A stretch of 64,000 bases of DNA from an uncultured Eubacteriales bacterium (GCA_934502885.1 CAKSUT010000002.1:124001-188000), one strand, 5' to 3'; positions 25,043 to 33,159 are shown, numbered from the stretch's first letter. Made by a program: numbers and translations. Notes: generated by a model from the letters alone, not told the origin.

Positions 25043-25662
25043 ACAAGATCTCACGCAAAGCAACAGCAAGTCTTTTGACCCTCTTCCTTGCACTTTCGGT
25101 ATTCACCGGCTGCAGCGGTAACGAAACCGCAGATGACACGGACGACCTCGGCGATGAAATTGCAGATATCGAAGGAAACAAAACTCCCGACGACGCCTAT
25201 CTCACCGACGAATTGCTTCCCGACGACGAAGACGGCATCGAGATCGCCGATGTTTCGGTAGCGGATGACCTCGAGAATTACATGAACGTTGAGATGGCAG
25301 AGATTAATGAAAGCTTCAAAACCATTTCCGATGAGATAAGCGCATGGGACACCGACGATGTCGAGGGCATAATTGCCAACATCTCCGACGTGCTTCTCCC
25401 GATTATCGAAGACTCTCTCGACAAAATCGAAGAAGTATCCCCCGCAACCGAAGAAGTTCAGAACCTCAAGGATATGTATGAAGACGTGCTTCTCGCTTAC
25501 GGCGACGGCTTTGCATCCATAATCGAGGCTTATGAAAACGACGACGAGGCGGCTATGGACGAAGCTCTCGCAAAGACCTCCGACGCTTTGGATCTTGTCG
25601 GCGAATACAATGCCGCTCTTGAGGAGCTTGCGAAAGCAAACGGCATGACTGTGGAATATTGA
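25039..25662 (+). CDS. Strongly acidic lipoprotein of unknown function
   Basis: 207 residues: a lipoprotein signal ending FTGC with acylated Cys25, an extremely Asp/Glu-rich linker (ADDTDDLGDEIADIEG, LLPDDEDGIEIADV), then a helical domain of about 120 residues (DEISAWDTDDVEGI, LPIIEDSLDKIEEV, DEALAKTSDALDLV). No named family recognised. Coupling to the membrane pseudokinase suggests a surface ligand-binding or inhibitory partner of that sensor (inference). ATG overlaps the upstream stop and has AAAGGAG before it. Confidence 0.75.
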   Translation: MNKISRKATASLLTLFLALSVFTGCSGNETADDTDDLGDEIADIEGNKTPDDAYLTDELLPDDEDGIEIADVSVADDLENYMNVEMAEINESFKTISDEISAWDTDDVEGIIANISDVLLPIIEDSLDKIEEVSPATEEVQNLKDMYEDVLLAYGDGFASIIEAYENDDEAAMDEALAKTSDALDLVGEYNAALEELAKANGMTVEY

Positions 25663-25683
25663 TAAACTACGGCAAATAAAACG

Positions 25684-25723
25684 ACGGCTTTGTGCTTTGG
25701 TGCGCAGAGCCGTTATTTTTTTA
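25684..25723 (+). terminator. Rho-independent terminator after the lipoprotein
   Basis: ACGGCT (25684-25689) and AGCCGT (25708-25713) with inner TGTGC/GCGCA pairing, followed by TTATTTTTTTA. It runs two bases into the end of the convergent AraC gene. Confidence 0.85.
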
Positions 25724-26542
25724 TGTATTTTTATATTTATTGTAAATGTTTCGCATATACTCGCGCGGCGTTGCGTTCATGCGCTTTTTGAATATATAGC
25801 TGAAATACGACTGAGACGAGAAGCCGCACTCATACGCTATTCTCGAAAGGCTGTAATCGGTCGTAAGGAGCATATCGGCGGCGGTTTTAATCTTCTTATC
25901 GAGAAGATAATCATGAGGCGTGACGCCTGTTGCGGCTCTGAATTTTCCCTGAAAGTACACGGGACTGAGATGTACGTACTCCGCAATCTCTGAAAGCCCG
26001 GATATTTCGGTGAAATTGCTGTCAATGTACTCAATCGCACGTGTTATCGTTGTATCGGACTCCGCTTTTCCGGAATTTTTGCCCGTTCTCAAAAGCATTT
26101 CTGTTTCCTCGCCGATAAGATAGATGAGTTCAAGCAAAAGGCTCTGCGTTTTAAGCTCGTCGCGCGCAACGCCGGTATCGTTAAAACGGCATATTTCGGT
26201 GAAAACAGCGCGGAGCTTTTCATACATATTTCCGCTGACCGTAAAAAAGCTCGGTGCGCCTGTGAGAACGTCATATGCCGTGCCGCCTCCGATAAGCAAA
26301 TGGACGTAATAGCACTTGAAAGGCGGTCTCGTATGCCGCGTCTGCCCCGGTTTTGCGCATATTACAAGTCCCGGCTCTATATTCTCCGAAAGACCGTCGA
26401 TATACGAAATTCCGCCGCTTGATGTCGGAAGCTCGACCTCGAAGAGATACGTTTTCCTGTTGTCGGACTCCTTTTTCTTTATGTAATACGACGCATCGTA
26501 AAATCCTGCCGACACTATTCTCGCAAGCTCCGTCAATGCCAA
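25721..26542 (-). CDS. AraC-family transcriptional regulator
   Basis: About 273 residues: an N-terminal cupin domain (SYIDGLSENIEPGLVIC, FKCYYVHLLIGG) and a C-terminal AraC DNA-binding domain with LSEIAEYVHLSPVYFQGKF, SLSRIAYECGFSSQSYFSYI and the terminal FKKRMNATPREY. I prefer TTG at 26542, 9 bases after GGAGG; an in-frame ATG at 26572 has no ribosome site. Divergently placed to the dehydratase-GH16-SDR operon, which it most likely controls in response to a sugar (inference). Its own promoter overlaps the region of the divergent one. Confidence 0.86.
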   Translation of the reverse strand: MALTELARIVSAGFYDASYYIKKKESDNRKTYLFEVELPTSSGGISYIDGLSENIEPGLVICAKPGQTRHTRPPFKCYYVHLLIGGGTAYDVLTGAPSFFTVSGNMYEKLRAVFTEICRFNDTGVARDELKTQSLLLELIYLIGEETEMLLRTGKNSGKAESDTTITRAIEYIDSNFTEISGLSEIAEYVHLSPVYFQGKFRAATGVTPHDYLLDKKIKTAADMLLTTDYSLSRIAYECGFSSQSYFSYIFKKRMNATPREYMRNIYNKYKNT

Positions 26543-26608
26543 GGAAAAGCGCCTCCGTTTCCGAGAGAACATTTATATCTTAAGAAATCTAATAAGATAA
26601 GTAGTATT

Positions 26609-26636
26609 TTGATATAAATGCAGTATTATTTATAAT
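26609..26636 (+). promoter_or_regulatory. Promoter of the dehydratase-GH16-SDR operon
   Basis: TTGATA (26609-26614), 16-base spacer, TATAAT (26631-26636), about 63 bases before the ATG at 26699. Confidence 0.75.
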
Positions 26637-26640
26637 ATAA

Positions 26641-26669
26641 TTATAGCACAGAGCATTTGAATTGTCAAG
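26641..26669 (-). promoter_or_regulatory. Promoter of the divergent AraC gene
   Basis: Minus strand TTGACA (26669-26664), 17-base spacer, TATAAT (26646-26641): perfect consensus. Its start point would fall on the -10 box of the opposing promoter, so the two should exclude each other. Confidence 0.85.
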
Positions 26670-26698
26670 TGCGGTATTGCATGAAAGGAAGTTTTAAA

Positions 26699-27859
26699 AT
26701 GAAAGTTACCGATGTCAAAACATTCGTCGTTGACTGTTTCAGGACAAATTGGGTATTTGTCAAGGTTTACACGGACGAGGGCATTGACGGTGTGGGCGAG
26801 GCGACGCTCGAATACAAGGAAAAGGCGCTGTTGGGAGCGGTCGAACACATAAAGGAATACCTCGTCGGCGAAGATCCGCGCGACATTGAGCGTCACTTTC
26901 ACTCGATATACAGAGACGCCTACTGGCGCGGCGGTCCCGTTCTGATGTCGGCTCTGTCGGCTGTTGAGACAGCTCTCTGGGACATACTCGGCAAAAGTCT
27001 CGGAGTTCCCGTTTACAGACTGCTCGGCGGCAAGGTGAACGAAAAGGTACGCATATACGTAAACGGTTGGTTTGCCGGTGCGAAAGAACCCGAGGAATTC
27101 GGTGAAAAGGCAAAGGAAGCGGTAAAGCGAGGCGTTACGGCTTTTAAGTGGGATCCGTTCGGCAAGAGCTACCTTGAAATTTCAAACAAGGATCTCGACC
27201 GTGCAATGCGCTGTGTTGCCGCGGTGAGAGACGCTGTCGGAAACGACGCCGACATTCTCATTGAGGGACACGGAAGATTCAACATTCCTACAGGAATAAA
27301 GATTGCGCATGAGCTTGAGCAGTTCCGCCCCATGTTCTTTGAAGAGCCTGTTCCGCCGGACAATTTAGACGCACTGAAAGCGGTAAAGGACAAGTCGCCC
27401 GTGGCAATTTCGGCAGGTGAACGTTTATACACAAGGTGGGATTACAAGAAAATGTTCGACCTTATGGCGGCGGACTACATACAGCCCGACATATCCCACG
27501 CCGGCGGCATAATGGAGCTAAAGAAAATAGCCGCCGAGGCGGAGTGCAGGTATATTCCCTTTGCACCGCACAACCCGTCGGGTCCTGTCGCGAATGCGGC
27601 GACGTTGCAGCTTGCCGCGACCTGTCCGAACTTCTGCATACTCGAGATTATGTATTCCGACGTCGAATGGCGAAAGGATATTACAAACGAAAGTCTCGAA
27701 TATGCTGACGGATACATGAAGATACCCGACCGTCCCGGACTCGGCATTGAAATAGACGAAGAAGCGTGCCTTTCTCACCCTTACAAACCGCACACTCTCA
27801 GACACTACACCGGTGCGCTCACGGACATAAGACCGGCAAAAACAGAATTCTATTTTTAA
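26699..27859 (+). CDS. Enolase-superfamily (mandelate racemase type) sugar-acid dehydratase
   Basis: 386 residues. N-terminal capping domain (VFVKVYTDEGIDGVGEATLEY, quoted with the active-site loop) and a TIM-barrel with metal ligands and catalytic residues at the expected places: FKWDPFG, LIEGHGRF, FFEEPVPPDN, ISAGERLYTRWDY, DISHAGGIMELKK and FAPHNPSGPV with the catalytic His. The pattern is closest to D-galactonate or gluconate dehydratases, which convert an aldonate to a 2-keto-3-deoxy acid. ATG at 26699 follows AAAGGAAG. First gene of a three-gene operon with a GH16 enzyme and an SDR, so the acid probably derives from a GH16-released sugar (inference). Confidence 0.85.
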   Translation: MKVTDVKTFVVDCFRTNWVFVKVYTDEGIDGVGEATLEYKEKALLGAVEHIKEYLVGEDPRDIERHFHSIYRDAYWRGGPVLMSALSAVETALWDILGKSLGVPVYRLLGGKVNEKVRIYVNGWFAGAKEPEEFGEKAKEAVKRGVTAFKWDPFGKSYLEISNKDLDRAMRCVAAVRDAVGNDADILIEGHGRFNIPTGIKIAHELEQFRPMFFEEPVPPDNLDALKAVKDKSPVAISAGERLYTRWDYKKMFDLMAADYIQPDISHAGGIMELKKIAAEAECRYIPFAPHNPSGPVANAATLQLAATCPNFCILEIMYSDVEWRKDITNESLEYADGYMKIPDRPGLGIEIDEEACLSHPYKPHTLRHYTGALTDIRPAKTEFYF

Positions 27860-27876
27860 GAAAAGAGGTAGCACAC

Positions 27877-28698
27877 ATGAAAAAGTACGAAGTTGAAGGT
27901 CACATTCCGAGTTATCTTCCCGAGGGAAAGAATTGGAAGCTCATCTGGAACGACGAGTTTGACGGTCCGGAGCTTGACACATCGAAGTGGGAATTCAGGC
28001 TCAATTTCTGGGGCAAGCGTTTTGCCGCATACACAGACGAGGGAATAACCTTTGACGGCAACAGCAATATTCTTCTTCACCGCGTATACAAGGACGGCTA
28101 CTACGTCTCACCTCAGCTTCAGACGGGTAGCAACTCCTTCGACATTCCTAAGGGAGATGCGGTGAATCCGTGGAAACAGGACAGCTTCTGGCCTCTCGGA
28201 GAGCTTCACGAGGCAAAGTTCATTCATCGTTTCGGTTACTATGAGTGCAGATGCAAATTTCAGCGTGAACCCAACGTAATGTGGAGTGCTTTCTGGACGC
28301 AGTCTCCGAGCATCGGAACGTCCTACGACCCGGCGTGGTGCGGCGTCGAGAGCGACATTATGGAGTGCTTCAAGCCCGGCGTTGCGACCACGGGAAACAT
28401 CATGGGCGGTTACGGAAAGCAGTACCGTGATGAGGGAAGAGTCGAATACAATCTCAAGCCGACCGAAGACGGATATCACACGTTTGCGATGCACTGGACG
28501 CCTGAAAAATACACCTTCTACTGTGACGGTGAAGTCGTATCGACAGCCGACAAGAACGTATCTCAGATTCCGCAGTTTATTCTTCTCACGACCGAGGTTC
28601 AGGGCTACAGAAAGACGGGCGCGGTAAAGAAGTACGACACCTACGAGGACGACGCCTTTATCGTTGACTACGTGAGAGTTTTTGACGAGGTTGAGTAA
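27877..28698 (+). CDS. Cytosolic GH16-family glycoside hydrolase
   Basis: 273 residues with a GH16 jelly-roll. The N-terminus LIWNDEFDGPELDTSKWEF is the family opening, and the catalytic signature is GVESDIMECF, an E-x-D-x-x-E version of the GH16 motif with nucleophile Glu and acid/base Glu. Aromatic cleft residues appear in VMWSAFWTQSPS and FAMHWTPEKYTFYCDG. GH16 enzymes cut beta-1,3/1,4-glucans, agarose, carrageenan and similar polymers; the exact specificity cannot be read. No signal peptide is present, so it would act on imported oligosaccharides. It starts 17 bases after the dehydratase stop. Confidence 0.85.
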   Translation: MKKYEVEGHIPSYLPEGKNWKLIWNDEFDGPELDTSKWEFRLNFWGKRFAAYTDEGITFDGNSNILLHRVYKDGYYVSPQLQTGSNSFDIPKGDAVNPWKQDSFWPLGELHEAKFIHRFGYYECRCKFQREPNVMWSAFWTQSPSIGTSYDPAWCGVESDIMECFKPGVATTGNIMGGYGKQYRDEGRVEYNLKPTEDGYHTFAMHWTPEKYTFYCDGEVVSTADKNVSQIPQFILLTTEVQGYRKTGAVKKYDTYEDDAFIVDYVRVFDEVE

Positions 28699-28706
28699 AA
28701 CGGAAT

Positions 28707-29534
28707 ATGAGTGAAAATGTACTGAATATGAAAAATGCGGTTTTCGTCACGGGCGGCACAGTCGGAAGCGGCTACGCCATTGCCGAGCGTTTTGCAAAAG
28801 AGGGATACGGCGTCGTTATAACAAGCAGAAGCGGTGAACGTGCGGAAAAAGCGGCCAAGGAAATAGGCAAAAAATACGGAGTTCCTTATGTCGGATACGC
28901 TCTTGACATTCGGGACGAGCAGAGAGTTAAGGACATTTTTGAGGATATCGACAAAAGAGGCTTATTCGTAAAGACAGTGTGTCTCAACTCAGCCGATATG
29001 GGGTTCGGAAAAGACCCGGCAAAGGGACAGCCTTTTTTCGAGGTATCGGTCGAGGACTTCGGCAGAGTCTTTGAGACAAACCTTGTCTGGAACTTCATGA
29101 TAGTGCGTCAGGCGGCGATAAGAATGCGTGAAAGGCATACGGGAGCAATTGTATTTATTAGCTCCAACACAGCCTACCGTGCAATTCCCAACCGTGCGGC
29201 ATACAGTGCGTCAAAGGGCGGTATAATCGCAATGTCAAAGGCGTTTGCGGTAGATCTCGGACCATACGGCATAAGAAGCAACGTTGTTCTCCCCGGCACT
29301 ATAAAGACCGAGAGGTGGGTCACGATGGGGTCAAAGCAGATAGTAAACGGCACGCTTACTCCAATCGGCGACATATCGGACTTCGAGGATATAGCAAATG
29401 CGGCGTGGTTCTTGGGGAGCGACGAATCGAAAAATGTCACGGGTGCGGAAATCATAGTTGACGGCGGTATGTCGTGTCAGCTTTATCCGCAGATACTCAC
29501 GGAGCTGAAGCGCAAGGTCTCTGAGACAGAATAA
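28707..29534 (+). CDS. Short-chain dehydrogenase/reductase (SDR)
   Basis: 275 residues of a classical SDR: cofactor loop FVTGGTVGSGYAIAERF, ALDIRDEQ at the adenine pocket, catalytic Ser in VFISSNTA and the Tyr/Lys pair in YSASKGG, ending GAEIIVDGGMSCQLY. The loop has GGTVGSG instead of the usual GASSGIG but keeps the glycine spacing. CLNSADM replaces the common NNAG motif. It probably oxidises a sugar or reduces a keto-sugar acid, next to the dehydratase and GH16 genes. ATG 8 bases after the GH16 stop. Confidence 0.87.
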   Translation: MSENVLNMKNAVFVTGGTVGSGYAIAERFAKEGYGVVITSRSGERAEKAAKEIGKKYGVPYVGYALDIRDEQRVKDIFEDIDKRGLFVKTVCLNSADMGFGKDPAKGQPFFEVSVEDFGRVFETNLVWNFMIVRQAAIRMRERHTGAIVFISSNTAYRAIPNRAAYSASKGGIIAMSKAFAVDLGPYGIRSNVVLPGTIKTERWVTMGSKQIVNGTLTPIGDISDFEDIANAAWFLGSDESKNVTGAEIIVDGGMSCQLYPQILTELKRKVSETE

Positions 29535-29551
29535 AAAAGCACCAAAACAAA

Positions 29552-29599
29552 CAAAAAGCCCGAAATGCAGGTCATGTATCCGCATTTCGGGTAATTTTT
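29552..29599. terminator. Bidirectional Rho-independent terminator
   Basis: A 10-bp stem CCCGAAATGC/GCATTTCGGG (29559-29591). TAATTTTT follows on the plus strand and CTTTTTG on the minus strand, so it can end both the SDR operon and the convergent minD operon. Confidence 0.9.
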
Positions 29600-29616
29600 A
29601 TGTTAATGTGAGACTA

Positions 29617-30864
29617 TCAAAAGCCGTATCTTCCGCTTCCCCGTTCTTCGACGGACGCCGCAACGGTATCCATGGTGTTTATATCGCTTCTCAAAACAGA
29701 AACTGCAAGCGACTTGAAAAAAAGCGCAAGGCAACCGGATATGTAGGTTGCGATAACAAGGGCGATAAACGAATTGCCGAGAGAATATGTATCGACAACG
29801 CTGTATCTGAAAATCGAAAACGCACCGAGCGGAATAAGCAGAAACAGCATGATTATATTCACGATGTCAACGGCATATATCGGCGGTTCGAGGGACTCAC
29901 TGCCGTCGGTAACTCTTATGAAGTTGCCGAACATACCGGCGCATATAAGGCAATACACGATGCCGACAATGAGAAGAAGGTTGAGCGACAGAATGCAGGT
30001 GTAAACCCATGCGTCCGAATTTGCAAAATCAACCGACATAGCGATAAGTACATCTGCGGCGACAAGGATAATTCCGAACATTGCCGTTCTTATAAACTCC
30101 CCTATTCTGACGGCGGTAAAGCTTCCAGCAAGGGCGTTTTCATAGCCGCTGTCGTGCGTTCTTGCGACAATAAACGCCGCTATGAGACCTACCGAAGTGA
30201 TCATCGGTGCAATCGCAAGGACGGAAAAGAATATAGGCAGAATCATGGGACTTATTATATAGTCACCAACGATAAATTCCTGAATCTGCGCCATCTGCGA
30301 CGAAAACATGAGAAGCGCAAGGCAACCGAAAACGGTAAACAGTATTCTGAACACCGCACCGAGAAGAAGCGGCACGCGCGAAATATTTCTTTTGAGCACC
30401 GACTTATCGTCAAGCACGGGAGACGCACTGCCGAAATCATCACCTGAGGCGGTCGTTTCGGAGTTTCCGAACAGGAGACGTCTCGCCTCCTCCTCTGTCA
30501 TCTGCGCGCCTGCGACAGAATCAAAGTACGTCGGTATGCGTTTCGCGCCGGTTGAAGTGTCAAGCGTCTGCGGTGTCGGTTGCACCGTCGGGCGTTGTAC
30601 TTCCGCCGGTTCGGCATACGCCGCCTTTACGTTTTGCGGACGGTCAAGAGTCGCCGTCAGCGTGGCGGTATCGTATGTTCGCTCTGCCGTGCGCTCATAC
30701 CGTTCGGCAGACGGCGTCTGAGTCTGAATACGCCTTTCGGGGTCTTTCACCGAGACGTCTGCTTTACCGATCGAATCGCCGACGTCGGAAAACGCATGAC
30801 CGCAATACACGCAAATCCTGCTTGCGTCGGCGCATTTATTCGAGCAATTTGGACATTGCTTCAT
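29617..30864 (-). CDS. Zinc-ribbon membrane protein of unknown function
   Basis: 415 residues. It opens with a four-cysteine zinc ribbon (CPNCSNKCADASRICVYCG, two CxxC-type knuckles), followed by about 130 residues rich in Pro, Thr and Ala (RPTVQPTPQTLDTSTGA) and then six or seven membrane helices. ATG at 30864 follows AAGGAAG. Last gene of the minD-mgsA-like operon, 77 bases after the previous stop. Proteins with this layout are frequent in Clostridia and mostly uncharacterised; no enzymatic motif is visible. Confidence 0.75.
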   Translation of the reverse strand: MKQCPNCSNKCADASRICVYCGHAFSDVGDSIGKADVSVKDPERRIQTQTPSAERYERTAERTYDTATLTATLDRPQNVKAAYAEPAEVQRPTVQPTPQTLDTSTGAKRIPTYFDSVAGAQMTEEEARRLLFGNSETTASGDDFGSASPVLDDKSVLKRNISRVPLLLGAVFRILFTVFGCLALLMFSSQMAQIQEFIVGDYIISPMILPIFFSVLAIAPMITSVGLIAAFIVARTHDSGYENALAGSFTAVRIGEFIRTAMFGIILVAADVLIAMSVDFANSDAWVYTCILSLNLLLIVGIVYCLICAGMFGNFIRVTDGSESLEPPIYAVDIVNIIMLFLLIPLGAFSIFRYSVVDTYSLGNSFIALVIATYISGCLALFFKSLAVSVLRSDINTMDTVAASVEERGSGRYGF

Positions 30865-30941
30865 CAATTGACTTCCTTTCTGTGGGAAACTACGGACCTC
30901 ACCGCACGGCAACTCCGCCGCACGCCGCACCGCAAAAGAGC

Positions 30942-31370
30942 TTACTTTACCGAGTTTCTGTTTATTCGGGATCTCGGATTTACAAGCTCTCTCCAATCAA
31001 GCGTTCCCTGGTCAAGCGCAAGGACGAGTGCCTCGGCGGAGGCGATGTTCGTGGCAAAAGGTACGTTATAGATATCGCAGAGCCTTAAAAGGTTATACTC
31101 ATTCTCGTTGAAGACGGGCGCACCCGTAGTATCTCTGAAGTAAAGAAGGAGGTCTATCTCATTGAAGGCTATACGGGAAGCTATCTGCTCGGTTCCTCCT
31201 TGCGATCCCGCCAATACGCGCTCTATCGTCAACCCCGTTGCCTCTGAAATGTACCTGCCCGTAATCTCCGTAGCATAAATGTTGTGCTTGCTTAAGATAC
31301 CGCAATACGCTATGCAAAACTGAGTCATGAGCTCTTTCTTCTGATCGCACGCAATTATAGCTATTTCCAT
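30942..31370 (-). CDS. Methylglyoxal-synthase-family protein with eroded active site
   Basis: 142 residues, the usual MgsA length, and alignable end to end with MgsA (ATEITG, GSQGGTEQIASRIAFNEID, LLRLCDIYNVPFATN). Key positions of E. coli MgsA (His19, Asp71, His98, Asp101) are altered: AHD reads ACD, GGDQQ reads GGTEQ, and DPLxxxPHxPDV reads DTTGAPVFNENE. Only the Asp91 equivalent remains (FRDTTG). It may bind a phosphate ligand without making methylglyoxal (inference). ATG at 31370 follows GAAGGAGAT. It follows minD by 38 bases, an arrangement reminiscent of the minD-rodA-mgsA clusters of other Clostridia. Confidence 0.82.
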   Translation of the reverse strand: MEIAIIACDQKKELMTQFCIAYCGILSKHNIYATEITGRYISEATGLTIERVLAGSQGGTEQIASRIAFNEIDLLLYFRDTTGAPVFNENEYNLLRLCDIYNVPFATNIASAEALVLALDQGTLDWRELVNPRSRINRNSVK

Positions 31371-31408
31371 TTCACAATCTCCTTCTGTATATTCTGTGTA
31401 TTTGTGTG

Positions 31409-32266
31409 TTATATTAACTTTGAACGGGACTTCCCGAGCTTCACGTTTTTGAGAAGCAGGACATTCTCTCCCTGACATCTTGCGGCTATATTGTCCATTG
31501 CCGCAGCAAAGGCATTTCTTCCTCGTTTCACCTCATAGCAAAGTCTGCCGTTCTCCTGTGCGGAGCTTACCGCTTCGTCATAAGGAAGGACGCCGAGAAG
31601 CTTTATCGAGGTCTTGCTGACAATATCGTAAACCTTTGGTCTTATACCCTTTACGGCGTCCGACGCTTTGAAACCGTTTACAATGAGGCGCGTTTTAAGA
31701 GCCGCGCCGAGATCGGGACTGCCGTTTTCACCGAAAGTAAAATCGGAGTCCTTCATGGACATATCGAAAAGCATCATTGCGTTTTTTTCAGCCGCACGGA
31801 TCGACGCCGCCGTATGCAGAGAAACAACAACCGCGTGAGTTGCAACGCGTGCAAGCGCTTTGTAGAGGTCGTCCGGACGCGCCGGGCAATCCAAAATAAC
31901 GTAGTCGAAGGTCAAGCACAGCTCGTCGATAAAAGAACGCACCGCCTCGAGACTGACCTTTGACGCCGCGCCGCTTTCGTCGAGAAAATCGTAGTAAGCC
32001 GGAGCCGGGATAAACTTGAGAGTATCACAGCGCGGATCATTCACAACTGCCTCTGACGGAGAACATCGTCCCGAAAGCACGTCGCTGACGTTGTAAAGAG
32101 AAGCGTCCTCAAGTCCGAGAACAATATCGAGGCAACGCGATTCAAGATCACAGTCAACCGCCACAACGCGGCTGCCGCGTCTTGCGAGAGCCATCGAGAG
32201 GTTGGCGGATACCGTAGTTTTGCCGACGCCGCCTTTGAACGACGTAACCATTATTACCTTACTCAA
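31409..32266 (-). CDS. minD: MinD/ParA-type septum-site ATPase
   Basis: 285 residues. A deviant Walker A motif FKGGVGKTT (signature Lys11), DCDLESRCLDIVLGL for Walker A', and YVILDCPA for Walker B define the MinD/ParA group. The C-terminus (VLLLKNVKLGKSRSKLI) has hydrophobic and basic residues alternating as in the amphipathic membrane-targeting helix of MinD. MinD recruits the division inhibitor MinC to the membrane. No minC, minE or divIVA is encoded nearby. TTG start, with GGAGG 8 bases upstream; promoter at 32335-32363. A ParA-like partner for the distant parB gene is an alternative, but the tail favours MinD. Confidence 0.8.
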   Translation of the reverse strand: MSKVIMVTSFKGGVGKTTVSANLSMALARRGSRVVAVDCDLESRCLDIVLGLEDASLYNVSDVLSGRCSPSEAVVNDPRCDTLKFIPAPAYYDFLDESGAASKVSLEAVRSFIDELCLTFDYVILDCPARPDDLYKALARVATHAVVVSLHTAASIRAAEKNAMMLFDMSMKDSDFTFGENGSPDLGAALKTRLIVNGFKASDAVKGIRPKVYDIVSKTSIKLLGVLPYDEAVSSAQENGRLCYEVKRGRNAFAAAMDNIAARCQGENVLLLKNVKLGKSRSKLI

Positions 32267-32334
32267 AAGCAGTGCCTCCGTTCTTCGGAATCAAAACGTG
32301 CAGTCGAAATCTATGCCATTTTGTCTTACAGTTT

Positions 32335-32363
32335 ATTATACCAAACTTTTTCCGTTTTGTCAA
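32335..32363 (-). promoter_or_regulatory. Consensus sigma-A promoter of the minD operon
   Basis: Minus strand TTGACA (32363-32358), 17-base spacer, TATAAT (32340-32335): both hexamers perfect. Confidence 0.92.
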
Positions 32364-32459
32364 TCACAAATAAGACATATTACATAGTTTTTTTAAGATT
32401 AATCGCTGTTTGTGAGCGTATTTTACACTGACAAAGCCGTTCGGACGTAAAATGTGAAC

Positions 32460-32499
32460 AAAAATAGCAACGCCCCGAACACCCGAAAGCATTCGAGGC
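32460..32499 (-). terminator. Rho-independent terminator of ribU
   Basis: Minus strand GCCTCGAA/TTCGGGGC stem (32499-32472) with one G-T pair, then GTTGCTATTTTTG. It lies just after the ribU stop and before the minD promoter. Confidence 0.65.
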
Positions 32500-32518
32500 A
32501 AGATAAAAACGGAGAGAA

Positions 32519-33079
32519 TTACGGATTTCGTGAGACGTACCTGTCAATATGCGGGTAGACATTCAAATACACGACGGCAAAAACAACCGAGACAAGGAGG
32601 TCTTTCACGAAATTAAAGGGAATAACGCCGCCGAATATGTAGCTACCTGCCGCCGCCTGAATACCGTAGAGCGGAATCATTAAGAAGTAGTTGCCCAAAA
32701 CAGCGGCAATTATCTGCACGGCGCCGCCGATTATCAGCGAGAGCAAAAGGTGGAGGTATTTATTCTTGGAAAGCGCCGCTCTGTGGAAAACCGAGCCGAA
32801 TGCGAACACAAAGGTTGCGCCGCATATAAAGTTGGAAAGCTCTCCGACAGCTCCGGTTGAGGTCATGAGCAGGTGAACCGCATTCTTAATGAGTACGACA
32901 AGTACACCGGCACTCGGAGAGAGGCACGCCGCCGCAAACAGTGAGATTACGTCGGAGAAGTCGACTTCAAGAAAAGGAAACGCCGGGATAAGGGAAAATT
33001 TCGGGAAAATCATCAGGACAACGGAAAGTGCAGAAAGCACTCCGACTATTGTAATTTTTCTTACATTATTTTTCATCAT
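32519..33079 (-). CDS. ribU: RibU, riboflavin-binding S component of an ECF transporter
   Basis: 186 residues and about six membrane helices. VGVLSALSVVLMIFPKF near the start, FLEVDFSDVISLFAA and LIKNAVHLLMTSTGAVGELSNF match RibU, including the Asp and Asn/Lys residues of the flavin pocket. It binds riboflavin outside and works with the shared EcfA/A'/T module, which is not in this window. Start ATG at 33079 follows AAAGGCGGA. The FMN riboswitch and terminator upstream show flavin-repressed expression. Confidence 0.92.
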   Translation of the reverse strand: MMKNNVRKITIVGVLSALSVVLMIFPKFSLIPAFPFLEVDFSDVISLFAAACLSPSAGVLVVLIKNAVHLLMTSTGAVGELSNFICGATFVFAFGSVFHRAALSKNKYLHLLLSLIIGGAVQIIAAVLGNYFLMIPLYGIQAAAGSYIFGGVIPFNFVKDLLVSVVFAVVYLNVYPHIDRYVSRNP

Positions 33080-33126
33080 ACGAATCCGCCTTTCATGGAT
33101 AGGACTCCGTCAATGAGTTTGAATGT

Positions 33127-33159
33127 AATAAAGAGACCCCAAAGGAAAAACCCTTGGGG
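33127..33159 (-). terminator. Terminator of the FMN riboswitch expression platform
   Basis: Minus strand CCCCAAGGG (33159-33151), loop TTTTT, CCTTTGGGG (33145-33137), then TCTCTTTATT. It stands between aptamer and ribU. A perfect palindrome TTCGGATCCGAA (33183-33194) between aptamer and terminator may take part in the alternative fold. Confidence 0.7.

Noticed and set aside
31409..32266. parA partner of the parB gene at 40271
   Set aside because: The protein ends in a MinD-like amphipathic tail, is next to an mgsA-like gene and is 8 kb away on the other strand.
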